The position numbers and the translations under genes were made by a program. DNA of 21,162 bases from RXIX01 sp003989075 (GTDB lineage: Bacteria > Pseudomonadota > Gammaproteobacteria > Competibacterales > Competibacteraceae): assembly GCA_029780415.1 (NCBI GenBank), contig JAKOYN010000025.1, positions 1 through 21,162 of the forward strand, written 5' to 3'. This document shows, one piece after another, positions 1-6,325 of the stretch. The notes under the pieces are model-generated. The model was not told the DNA's origin. It saw nothing but the letters and a program-made list of their open reading frames with translations, and searched no databases. Each line of letters opens with the position of its first letter. The first letter of the stretch is position 1.

Positions 1-136
1 CATTGGAACCGGGGTTTTCGCGATGCTGCCGACCACAGGTCCGGCACCGATAGCGCTGCTGGCCCTTGGCCGTCACGCCGTACCGGATGAGCCGGTCACT
101 CGCACAGTACGGACAGCGTAAGGTGAGGGTTACCAT
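1..136 (-). CDS. IS1-family InsA-like transposase protein, N-terminal fragment
   Basis: The frame opens with ATG at 136 on the minus strand and runs off the window after about 45 codons. It reads MVTLTLRCPYC, then a basic stretch, then RYRCRTCG. This gives two Cys-x2-Cys pairs about 23 residues apart, the zinc ribbon found at the N-terminus of IS1 InsA and of single-ORF IS1-like transposases. In IS1, InsA binds the terminal inverted repeats and the InsAB' frameshift product is the transposase. The catalytic part would lie outside the window, so intactness cannot be judged. The family call rests on the zinc-ribbon pattern and on the terminus-like sequence just upstream of the gene. Confidence 0.72.
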   Translation of the reverse strand, partial: MVTLTLRCPYCASDRLIRYGVTAKGQQRYRCRTCGRQHRENPGSN

Positions 137-201
137 GATCGTACCTTTCGTGGATCAGCTTGATCCTTTCAGTCTATAACATCCAAATTTGAACCACTAC
201 C
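1..201 (-). mobile_element. IS1-like insertion element, one end only
   Basis: The minus strand from 201 inward begins GGTAGTGGTTCAAATTTGG and leads into the InsA-like gene at 136. The initial GGT and a terminus 60-70 bp ahead of the first gene fit an IS1-family end. I place the outer boundary at 201 by inference, because the opposite terminus and the target duplication are not visible. A small dyad (GGATCA at 152-157, TGATCC at 161-166) lies between the end and the gene and could be an InsA operator or part of the promoter region. Confidence 0.5.
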
Positions 202-227
202 GGACTTTCGCTTACCTGACTTTTTCC

Positions 228-298
228 GTCATACCCGCGAAAGCGGGTATCCATTCTTTTCAACAAGCTACTGGATTCCCGCATACGCGGGAATGACG
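228..298. repeat. REP-type palindromic repeat doublet in inverted orientation
   Basis: The first hairpin is ATACCCGC (231-238), loop GAAA, GCGGGTAT (243-250). The second is ATTCCCGC (275-282), loop ATAC, GCGGGAAT (287-294). Both stems are perfect 8-bp stems. The flanks CGTCAT at 228-233 and ATGACG at 293-298 make the pair one larger inverted repeat, like a BIME of REP elements. The core GTCATTCCCGC...GCGGGAAT is a repeat type common in proteobacterial intergenic regions. Such repeats act as transcript-end stabilisers or RAYT transposase substrates in characterised genomes. No RAYT gene is present here. Confidence 0.8.
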
Positions 299-320
299 AA
301 AAGCGCAAATCCCGTATATT
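293..320 (+). promoter_or_regulatory. Weak sigma70-like promoter candidate for the VWA lipoprotein gene
   Basis: TATATT at 315-320 matches five of six -10 bases. ATGACG at 293-298 is a four-of-six -35 match with a 16-bp spacer. The -35 would be supplied by the edge of the REP repeat. The rest of the 137-461 gap holds only the insertion-element end, the repeats and about 100 bp with no other recognisable signal. This is a pattern match only. Confidence 0.22.
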
Positions 321-461
321 AGAAAATCAATGAGCTGAAACACCAAGCGAAAGTCCTGACACTGTAGACATGCCGCCCGCGCCGTCGCTGAGTTTTCCCG
401 CCTGGCAGTGCGTCGCGGCTCCTGGTAGCGCTTAACGCCGTCCAATTTCGAGGTGATCCGC

Positions 462-2210
462 ATGCGCATATCGCAAAGCCCGATTCTGCCGCTTGCCGGT
501 GTTCTGGCAGCGTTTCTGCTGGCCGCCTGTTCACCAAATTCCAGTCCACCCGGCACGCCAAAAGCCGAACAGGCCCCGCCGCCGGGTCCATCGCCGGCCC
601 AGATCGCCACGACGCCACCGCCGGTTCCGTTATCGCCGCCACCGCCGCCGGTGGCCGAGATGCGTGCCCAGGCTGCCAATTCGAACGCCAGCCCAATGAG
701 CACTGTGCCTGTCGCGTCGAGTCCAGAACTGGATGCCCTGCGCGCCGCCAGCACTGCGACGGATCGTGAGCAGTACGCCCATCAGGAAGATAACCCGGTC
801 AAGCGTGTCGCCGAGCAGCCGGTATCGACGTTCAGCATCGACGTGGACACCGGTGCCTATGCCAATGTGCGCCGCATGCTCAACGCCGGCCAGTTGCCGC
901 CGCGCGATGCGGTGCGCGTCGAAGAGCTGATCAATTACTTCGATTACGACTACCCGCTGCCGGACAGCCGTCAGCCGCCATTCCGGGTCAATACCGAATT
1001 GGCCCCGGCGCCGTGGAACCCGAAAACCGTGCTGCTGGCCATTGGCATCAAGGGCTACGATCTGCCAAAAACCAGGCTGCCGCCGGCCAATCTGGTGTTT
1101 CTGATCGACGTGTCCGGCTCGATGGAAGCGCCCAACAAGCTCGGTCTGCTCAAATCATCGTTCAAGCTGCTGCTGCAACAGTTGCGCCCCGAGGACAAGG
1201 TAGCGATCGTGGTGTATGCCGGTGCGGCGGGCGTGGTGCTGGAACCGACCGCTGGCGATCAGAAGGCGAAAATCGAAACGGCGCTGGAACAGCTCAGTGC
1301 GGGCGGTTCGACCCATGGCAGCGCCGGTATTCAACTGGCCTACAGTCTGGCCCGCCAGGGTCTGGTCAAAAACGGTGTCAACCGGGTGATCCTGGCCACC
1401 GATGGCGATTTCAATGTGGGTACGGTCAGTTTCGAGGCGCTGAAGAATCTGGTGGAAAACGAGCGCAAGAGCGGTGTCGCCCTGACCACGCTCGGCTTTG
1501 GCACCGGCAATTACAATGATCAACTGATGGAACAGCTCGCCGATGCCGGTAATGGCAACTATGCCTATATCGACACCCTGCAGGAAGCCAACAAGGTGCT
1601 GGTCGAGCAGATGAGCGCTACGCTGCTGACCATCGCCAAGGATGTGAAAATCCAGGTCGAGTTCAATCCGGCGCAGGTCGAGGAATACCGGCTGATCGGC
1701 TATGAGAACCGGCTATTGCGCCGCGAGGATTTCAGCAACGATGCGGTGGACGCGGGTGATATCGGCGCTGGCCACACGGTGACGGCGCTGTATGAACTTG
1801 CCCTGAAGGGTAGCGGTGGCGCCCTGACCGAACCTTTGCGTTATGGCAAGGCGGCCGCCGATGACGCGCCGCGCAGCGATGAAATCGCCTTTCTGCGCCT
1901 GCGTTACAAGCAGCCGGACAGCGAGGCCAGTCAGTTGCTGGAGTGGCCGATCCGCCGCGCGCAGATTGCCGGGGATTGGCGCGACACCAGCGAGCGTTTC
2001 CGTTTCGCAGCGGCGGTAGCGGGTTTCGGTCAATTGCTGCGTGGCGGGCGCTATACCGGTACGTTCGGATATGGGGATGTGCTGATGCTGGCCCGTGATG
2101 CCCGTGGTGCCGATCCCTACGGCTATCGCGGTGAGTTTCTTAGCCTGGTGGGATTGGCGCGGTCGCTGGATGCGGGTCAGGGCAGCGCGGGCGGACAGGC
2201 GCTGCGCTGA
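462..2210 (+). CDS. YfbK-type lipoprotein with von Willebrand factor A domain
   Basis: The start is taken as ATG at 462 because GAGGTG (450-455) sits 6 nt before it; an in-frame GTG at 453 would overlap that SD. The 582-residue product has a signal peptide ending in a lipobox (LAAC, Cys23). The next residue is Ser, which suggests outer-membrane sorting. A Pro-rich linker follows to about residue 70. Next come the VWA N-terminal region (SIDVDTGAYANVRR, near 125-138), a VWA domain with a complete MIDAS (DVSGS at 216-220, Thr284, Asp314), and a C-terminal DUF3520-type domain from about residue 390. Length and order match E. coli YfbK and the so-called Ca-activated chloride channel homologues, whose function is not established. 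The gene directly precedes a J-domain gene and is probably cotranscribed with it. Confidence 0.88.
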   Translation: MRISQSPILPLAGVLAAFLLAACSPNSSPPGTPKAEQAPPPGPSPAQIATTPPPVPLSPPPPPVAEMRAQAANSNASPMSTVPVASSPELDALRAASTATDREQYAHQEDNPVKRVAEQPVSTFSIDVDTGAYANVRRMLNAGQLPPRDAVRVEELINYFDYDYPLPDSRQPPFRVNTELAPAPWNPKTVLLAIGIKGYDLPKTRLPPANLVFLIDVSGSMEAPNKLGLLKSSFKLLLQQLRPEDKVAIVVYAGAAGVVLEPTAGDQKAKIETALEQLSAGGSTHGSAGIQLAYSLARQGLVKNGVNRVILATDGDFNVGTVSFEALKNLVENERKSGVALTTLGFGTGNYNDQLMEQLADAGNGNYAYIDTLQEANKVLVEQMSATLLTIAKDVKIQVEFNPAQVEEYRLIGYENRLLRREDFSNDAVDAGDIGAGHTVTALYELALKGSGGALTEPLRYGKAAADDAPRSDEIAFLRLRYKQPDSEASQLLEWPIRRAQIAGDWRDTSERFRFAAAVAGFGQLLRGGRYTGTFGYGDVLMLARDARGADPYGYRGEFLSLVGLARSLDAGQGSAGGQALR

Positions 2211-2864
2211 TTGGACGGCACGATCCCGACCGAAGCGGCGCTGCAGGCGCTGGAAGCCCGTTTGCTGGCGCTGCTGGTGGCGTATCCGGCCGGTTTGAGT
2301 GAGCACGCGCTACTGAGCCTGCTGCGCCGCGAAGAGCCGCTGTTCGCGACGTTCAGCGCCCGTGAACCGCTCAGTCTGTTTCGTGGTCATTACCTGCTGT
2401 TTCACGCTCTTTACCGGCTGCGGGAGCGCCGCTTGCGCGCAGGACAGGGCAGCGTGCGTGTCGATCCGTTGCGGATCGCCCTGGAAGCACGGGCGGATGC
2501 CAGTAGTGCGCTGGTGGCAGGCGCGCCGGATATGGGGTTCTGGTATGCCGATATCCGGCGGCTGGCGACGGTGACTGCCGCCGAAGTGGCCGCACTGCTG
2601 CGCGAGTTTCACACCCAGCGGCTGGTGGCTGGACAACGGGCAGCGGCACTGGCGGTACTGGGCTTGCGCGACCCGGTCGATGCGGCGTGTATCGAAGGCC
2701 AGTATCGGCGACTGGCCATGCGCCATCACCCGGATCGTGGTGGTGATGAACAGCACGCGCGCGAACTGAATGCGGCGATTGCCGTGCTGCGGCGCGGCTA
2801 CCGGCGTGGCTGCAGGACTGTCGACGCGGCTACTTCGGCAGGAACTGACGGATCGCCTCGATGA
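2211..2864 (+). CDS. DNAJ_related family protein with C-terminal J domain
   Basis: The likely start is TTG at 2211, directly after the upstream TGA, which implies translational coupling. I see no strong SD, so the exact start is uncertain. The first 140 residues match the helical DNAJ_related type (PTEAALQALEARLLALLVAYP...). A C-terminal J domain spans about 145-197 with the diagnostic His-Pro-Asp at 173-175, in RHHPDRGGDE. J domains stimulate Hsp70 ATPase, and two atypical Hsp70 genes lie 1.6 kb downstream, so functional pairing is possible but inferred. The final 20 or so residues come from a 32-bp segment absent in a duplicated copy of this gene end. They run 35 bp into the 3' end of the opposing response-regulator gene. 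Confidence 0.78.
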   Translation: MDGTIPTEAALQALEARLLALLVAYPAGLSEHALLSLLRREEPLFATFSAREPLSLFRGHYLLFHALYRLRERRLRAGQGSVRVDPLRIALEARADASSALVAGAPDMGFWYADIRRLATVTAAEVAALLREFHTQRLVAGQRAAALAVLGLRDPVDAACIEGQYRRLAMRHHPDRGGDEQHARELNAAIAVLRRGYRRGCRTVDAATSAGTDGSPR

Positions 2865-3265
2865 GCTTATCTTCCTCGACCGGCTTGAGGATGTAGCCCT
2901 TGGCGCCCTGCCGCTCGCCCCAGATCCTGTCGGTTTCCTGGTCCTTCGTGGTGACGATGATCACCGGGATATGGCTGGTACTCGGATTCTTGGTGATCTG
3001 CCGGGTGGCCTGAAAGCCGTTGATCTTGGGCATCACCACATCCATCAGGACCAGATCCGGCAGTTCCGCCTTGGCGACTTCGATGCCTTCGGCGCCGTCC
3101 CTGGCTGTCAGGACCTCGTGCCCATGTTTCTTGACGAGCCTGGTGAGACTCATGGCCTGGGTGGGCGAGTCGTCGACAATCAGTATGCGTGCCATGCTGC
3201 CACTCCTGGGATGATCTTTGTTTTTCTAAGCGCCGGGGATTCTGCGCGGGGTAAACGGGGTCGCT
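2733..3265. repeat. Tandem duplication, unit 1 (J-gene tail plus response regulator)
   Basis: This 533-bp segment recurs at 3297-3797. It contains the last ~130 bp of the J-protein gene, the whole response-regulator gene and about 70 bp of its upstream region. It differs from unit 2 by a 32-bp segment (near 2800-2831, bounded by CGGCTAC repeats) and scattered substitutions. Both units lie in the same orientation, about 30 bp apart. Confidence 0.9.
2830..3195 (-). CDS. PilH-like single-domain response regulator, copy 1
   Basis: This 121-residue CheY-type receiver domain has no output domain. It has the acidic pair Asp8-Asp9, phosphoacceptor Asp52 (LMDVVMP), Thr82/Thr83 and Lys104 in the KP motif, so phosphorylation should be possible. 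The stretch GFQATRQITK...VIIVTTKDQETDRIWG is closest to PilH, the twitching-motility regulator of Pseudomonas-type Pil-Chp systems. No pilus or histidine-kinase gene is in the window, so PilH here means family resemblance. AGGAG lies 7 nt before the ATG. The gene converges on the J-domain gene with a 35-bp overlap, and copy 2 lies upstream on the same strand. Confidence 0.9.
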   Translation of the reverse strand: MARILIVDDSPTQAMSLTRLVKKHGHEVLTARDGAEGIEVAKAELPDLVLMDVVMPKINGFQATRQITKNPSTSHIPVIIVTTKDQETDRIWGERQGAKGYILKPVEEDKLIEAIRQFLPK

Positions 3266-3270
3266 CTACG

Positions 3271-3294
3271 CCGCTACCTGAGCCGCTGCCTGAG
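3271..3294. repeat. Short imperfect 12-bp tandem repeat between the duplicated units
   Basis: CCGCTACCTGAG (3271-3282) is followed directly by CCGCTGCCTGAG (3283-3294). It sits exactly in the junction between unit 1 and unit 2 of the larger duplication. Similar bases (CGCTACCTGA) occur just past the end of unit 2 at 3794-3803. It may mark the recombination junction. Confidence 0.5.
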
Positions 3295-3296
3295 AG

Positions 3297-3364
3297 GATC
3301 GCGGCGGTGATGAACAGCGCGCGTGCGAACTGAATACGGCTGTTGCCGTGCTGCGGCATGGCTA
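3297..3364 (+). pseudogene. Duplicated 3' remnant of the J-domain gene
   Basis: Read in frame from 3297, this segment gives DRGGDEQRACELNTAVAVL, then RHGYFGRN and a TGA stop at 3381-3383. This is the end of the upstream J domain with several substitutions and no start codon, HPD motif or promoter of its own. It is a by-product of the tandem duplication. It probably shows the older C-terminus of the J protein, because it lacks the 32-bp segment that changes the reading frame in the intact gene. Confidence 0.75.
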
Positions 3365-3727
3365 CTTCGGCAGGAACTGACGGATCGCCTCGATGAGCTT
3401 GTCTTCCTCGACCGGCTTGAGGATGTAGCCCTTGGCGCCCTGTCGCTCGCCCCAGATCCTGTCGGTTTCCTGGTCCTTCGTGGTGACGATGATCACCGGG
3501 ATATGGCGGGTACTTGGATCCTTGGTGATCTGCCGGGTGGCCTGAAAGCCGTTGATCTTGGGCATCACCACATCCATCAGGACCAGATCCGGCAGTTCCG
3601 CCTTGGCGACTTCGACGCCTTCGGCGCCGTCCTTGGCTGTCAGGACGTCGTGCCCATGTTTCTTGAGGAGTCTGGTAAGACTCATGGCCTGGGTGGGCGA
3701 GTCCTCGACAATCAGTATGCGTGCCAT
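3362..3727 (-). CDS. PilH-like single-domain response regulator, copy 2
   Basis: This 121-residue receiver domain is 94% identical to copy 1. It differs at seven residues: D8E, V21L, E27D, R32K, I38V, N70D and S74R. Asp9, Asp52, the Thr82/83 pair and Lys104 are kept. Glu-Asp at 8-9 is a common functional variant of the metal-binding acidic pair. AGGAG lies 7 nt before the ATG, as in copy 1. Seven of the twelve nucleotide differences change an amino acid, which points to relaxed or diversifying selection. It is transcribed toward copy 1 on the same strand and could be cotranscribed with it. Confidence 0.9.
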   Translation of the reverse strand: MARILIVEDSPTQAMSLTRLLKKHGHDVLTAKDGAEGVEVAKAELPDLVLMDVVMPKINGFQATRQITKDPSTRHIPVIIVTTKDQETDRIWGERQGAKGYILKPVEEDKLIEAIRQFLPK

Positions 3728-3871
3728 GCTGCCACTCCTGGGATGATCTTTGCTTTTCTAAGCGCCGGGGATTCTGCGCGGGGTAAACGGGGGCGCTACC
3801 TGAAATTTAGCTTGAGCATGCCGCTATCGCCAGCGCTACCCGTGCGGCGATGAACCACCCGTTGGGAAGGT

Positions 3872-3901
3872 CTTGTCGTCAGCGCTTTGCCAGCCCGTGA
3901 T
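3872..3901 (+). promoter_or_regulatory. Possible sigma32 (heat-shock)-like promoter ahead of the DUF2760-Hsp70 operon
   Basis: CTTGTCG (3872-3878), a 15-bp spacer and CCCGTGAT (3894-3901) resemble the sigma32 consensus CTTGAA...CCCCAT in form. They lie 44 bp before the start codon. I see no good sigma70 pair at standard spacing here. The match is partial and the Hsp70 context biases me toward seeing it. Confidence 0.25.
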
Positions 3902-3944
3902 AGGATACAAGATAAACGGTTTCGATTCGTAGGAGTTTGCTTTC

Positions 3945-4481
3945 ATGAATGCTTCACATATCTCTTTTGTGGCCCGACTGACTCTGGCGCTGCGTGCGTT
4001 CTGGCGGATTCTGCAGGATGGCCGCTTCGCTGACGAGCTACAACGCCTGGAACAGAGCCGCCCCGTCACGCCTGCGCCCGCACCAGCCCCGCTGCGCGAA
4101 ACCCTGCCGGAGTCGGCCCTGCAACTGCTGGCCCTGCTACAGCAGGAAGGGCGCTTTATCGATTTCCTGCAGGAAGATGTCAATAGCTATTCCGATGCCG
4201 AGATCGGCGGCGCGGCGCGGGTGGTGCATGCCGGTTGCCACAAGGTGGTGCAGGATTATTTGCGCATCGAGCCGGTGCGCAGCGAAGCCGAGGGCGCGCG
4301 CTTGACGCTGGCGGCCGGGTTCGATGCTGCGGCGGTGCGCCTGACCGGCAATGTGGTCGGCCAGGCACCGTTTACCGGCACGCTGATGCATCGCGGCTGG
4401 CGGGTGGCTGAAATTACCCTGCCCAAGCTCGCCGAGGGCCATGATGCGCGGGTTCTGGCACCGGCGGAGGTTGCGTTATGA
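3945..4481 (+). CDS. DUF2760 domain protein, first gene of the Hsp70 cassette
   Basis: This 178-residue protein starts at ATG 3945, with AGGAG (3931-3935) 9 nt upstream. The N-terminal 30 residues form an amphipathic or weakly hydrophobic helix (VARLTLALRAFWRIL). A Pro/Ala-rich linker lies around 43-52, followed by a conserved block (LLALLQQEGRFIDFLQEDVNSY...AARVVHAGC) and a mostly beta C-terminus with GTLMHRGWRV. This matches the DUF2760 family, which is found next to unusual Hsp70 genes in proteobacteria. No biochemical role is established. Its stop overlaps the following Hsp70 start as ATGA, so the two are translationally coupled. A cofactor or substrate adaptor for the Hsp70s is plausible but inferred. 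Confidence 0.8.
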   Translation: MNASHISFVARLTLALRAFWRILQDGRFADELQRLEQSRPVTPAPAPAPLRETLPESALQLLALLQQEGRFIDFLQEDVNSYSDAEIGGAARVVHAGCHKVVQDYLRIEPVRSEAEGARLTLAAGFDAAAVRLTGNVVGQAPFTGTLMHRGWRVAEITLPKLAEGHDARVLAPAEVAL

Positions 4482-6319
4482 CCGAAGCCCGTTATGCCGT
4501 AGGTATCGATCTGGGCACCACGCACTGCGTGATGGCAGCGGTGGATCTGGCGGCCAGCGATCATGACCGGGTGGTCGAGCGCATCGAGGCCATTCCGCAG
4601 TTGACCGCGCCGGGTGCAGTTGAGGAACGGCCCATGCTGCCTTCGTTCCTGTATCTGCCGCATCCGGACGAACTGCGCCCGGATGATTGCATCCTGCCCT
4701 GGGGGATGCCGGCGCCCTTCGTGGTCGGTGAACTGGCGCGTGCCATGGGCGGACGCACGCCAATCCGGCTGGTGTCCAGCGCCAAAAGCTGGCTGTGTCA
4801 TCCCGGTATCGACCGGCGCGCGGCGGTCTTGCCGGTGGAAGCGCCCGACGAAGTGAACCGGGTGTCGCCGCTGCAGGCATCGATTCATTATCTGGCCCAT
4901 CTGCGTGCCGCTTGGGATCATTGGCATCCCGCCGCGCCGCTGGCCGCGCAGGATGTGGTGCTGACCGTGCCGGCCTCGTTTGATCCCGCAGCACGCGAGC
5001 TGACTGCAGAAGCCGCTGCCGCAGTGGGTCTGGAGCGACTGGTGCTGCTGGAGGAGCCACAGGCGGCGCTGTATCACTGGATCCTGGCGGCCGGTGGTGA
5101 GTGGCGCAGGCAGGTACGGCTGGGTGACATCATCCTGGTCATCGATCTGGGTGGTGGCACCGCCGACTTTTCGTTGATTGCCGTCACCGAACGCGATGGC
5201 ACGCTGGAACTGGTGCGGGTTGCGGTCGGTGACCATATCCTGCTGGGTGGCGACAATATGGATTTGGCTTTGGCCCATACGGTGCGCGCCAAACTCGCCC
5301 AGCAGGGTATCAACCTGGATCCCTGGCAGTTGCAGGGCCTGACCCACGCCTGTCGCGGCGCCAAGGAAACACTGCTTGGTGATGCCACGGTGGCCGCGGT
5401 GCCGGTGGTGGTGCCGAGTCGCGGTTCGCGGCTGATCGGCGGCACGCTGCGCACCGAATTGACCCGTGAAGAGGTGATGGCCACGTTGGTGGATGGCTTT
5501 TTCCCGGTGGTGGATGCGGCGGCGCGGCCGGCCAGCCGGGCGCGGGCGGCCCTGACCAAGCTCGGCCTGCCCTATGCTCAGGATGCGGCAATGACCCGGC
5601 ATCTGGCGGCATTCCTCGGCCGGCAGGTGCATGCCACCCGCGATCTGGCCGGTTTCGCTGGGTCGGATGTGGCCCACGCCAGTTTTCTGCATCCGACTGC
5701 GGTGCTGTTCAACGGTGGCGTGTTCAAGGCGCCGCCGCTGCTGGCGCGCACTCTGGAGGTGCTCAACGGCTGGCTGGCTGCTGAGGGTGCGCCGCCGGTG
5801 CGCCTGCTGGAAGGCGCGGATCTGGATCTGGCGGTGGCGCGTGGCGCGGCCTATTACGGCTATGTGCGGCGCGGGCGCGGGGTACGGATTCGCGGCGGTA
5901 CCGCCAAGGCCTACTACGTCGGCGTGGAAAGCGCCATGCCCGCGGTGCCGGGCATGGAGCCGCCGATCGAGGCGCTGTGCATCGCGCCCTTTGGCATGGA
6001 GGAGGGCACGCAGGCTGAACTGCCGCCGCAGGAAGTAGGGTTGGTGGTCGGTGAGCCGGTGCGCTTCCGGTTCTTCGGTTCCTCGGTGCGCCGTGGCGAT
6101 CAGGTCGGTACGGTACTGGAACAATGGGCGCCGGAGGAAATCGAGGAACTGGATGAAATCGAGGCCAACCTGCCCGCTGAGGATCATCAGCCCGGCGAGG
6201 TGGTGCCGGTGCGCCTGCACGCAGCAGTGACCGAGGTCGGCACCCTGCGCCTGGAAGCGGTACCGCGCAGCGGTGGCGAGGGCTGGAAGGTCGAGTTCGA
6301 CGTGCGCGGGGAGGTCTGA
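4478..6319 (+). CDS. Hsp70-family ATPase, short form without helical lid
   Basis: This 613-residue protein starts at ATG 4478, overlapping the previous stop by 4 nt. The actin/Hsp70 ATPase signatures are intact: phosphate-1 GIDLGTTHC (Asp11 to Thr15), the connecting segment LTVPASFDPAARELT and LLEEPQAALYHW, phosphate-2 DLGGGT at 223-228, LGGDNMDLA, and the adenosine motif NGGVF at 412-416. After about residue 460 a beta-rich region follows, with an acidic segment (EEIEELDEIEANLPAE). The protein ends at 613 with no helical lid like that of DnaK. It belongs to the unusual Hsp70 group that occurs with DUF2760 and is not DnaK or HscA. It is probably an ATP-dependent chaperone or client-binding ATPase, with unknown client. 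Confidence 0.88.
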   Translation: MTEARYAVGIDLGTTHCVMAAVDLAASDHDRVVERIEAIPQLTAPGAVEERPMLPSFLYLPHPDELRPDDCILPWGMPAPFVVGELARAMGGRTPIRLVSSAKSWLCHPGIDRRAAVLPVEAPDEVNRVSPLQASIHYLAHLRAAWDHWHPAAPLAAQDVVLTVPASFDPAARELTAEAAAAVGLERLVLLEEPQAALYHWILAAGGEWRRQVRLGDIILVIDLGGGTADFSLIAVTERDGTLELVRVAVGDHILLGGDNMDLALAHTVRAKLAQQGINLDPWQLQGLTHACRGAKETLLGDATVAAVPVVVPSRGSRLIGGTLRTELTREEVMATLVDGFFPVVDAAARPASRARAALTKLGLPYAQDAAMTRHLAAFLGRQVHATRDLAGFAGSDVAHASFLHPTAVLFNGGVFKAPPLLARTLEVLNGWLAAEGAPPVRLLEGADLDLAVARGAAYYGYVRRGRGVRIRGGTAKAYYVGVESAMPAVPGMEPPIEALCIAPFGMEEGTQAELPPQEVGLVVGEPVRFRFFGSSVRRGDQVGTVLEQWAPEEIEELDEIEANLPAEDHQPGEVVPVRLHAAVTEVGTLRLEAVPRSGGEGWKVEFDVRGEV

Positions 6320-6325
6320 GTCATC
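6308..6325 (+). promoter_or_regulatory. Strong SD followed by a non-canonical ATC start position
   Basis: GGGGAGG at 6308-6314 lies 8 nt before ATC at 6323-6325, the normal spacing for initiation. No ATG, GTG or TTG occurs in frame between the TGA at 6317-6319 and GTG 6383. The conserved Hsp70 motif DLGTT is encoded at 6362-6376, so a start at 6383 would remove it. The SD favours initiation at 6323 on AUC. Confidence 0.55.

Larger units (their letters stand above)
202..356. repeat. 12-bp perfect inverted repeat flanking the REP doublet
   Basis: GGACTTTCGCTT at 202-213 is the exact reverse complement of AAGCGAAAGTCC at 345-356. The left arm begins at the base after the proposed IS1-like terminus. 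The 131 bp between the arms contain the two palindromic hairpins. The arrangement could be a small non-autonomous element or a chance pair of arms. No gene is encoded inside it. Confidence 0.45.
3297..3797. repeat. Tandem duplication, unit 2
   Basis: This is the second copy of the 2733-3265 segment, offset by 564 bp at its start and by 532 bp after a 32-bp difference near 3358. The response-regulator part differs at 12 of 366 positions by my hand alignment. Homology stops around GTAAACGGGG, 60-70 bp upstream of the second regulator gene, so both copies carry the same proximal leader and SD. Confidence 0.9.

Noticed and set aside
228..298. CRISPR-like repeats.
   Set aside because: There are only two palindromic units, in opposite orientation, with no regular spacers and no cas genes.
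319..754. Minus-strand frames across the start of the lipoprotein gene.
   Set aside because: They overlap the signal peptide and Pro-rich linker coding sequence in antisense and show no recognisable domain.
2770..3853. Plus-strand frames opposite the two response regulators.
   Set aside because: They are duplicated shadows of the regulator genes. The minus strand has the receiver motifs and SDs.
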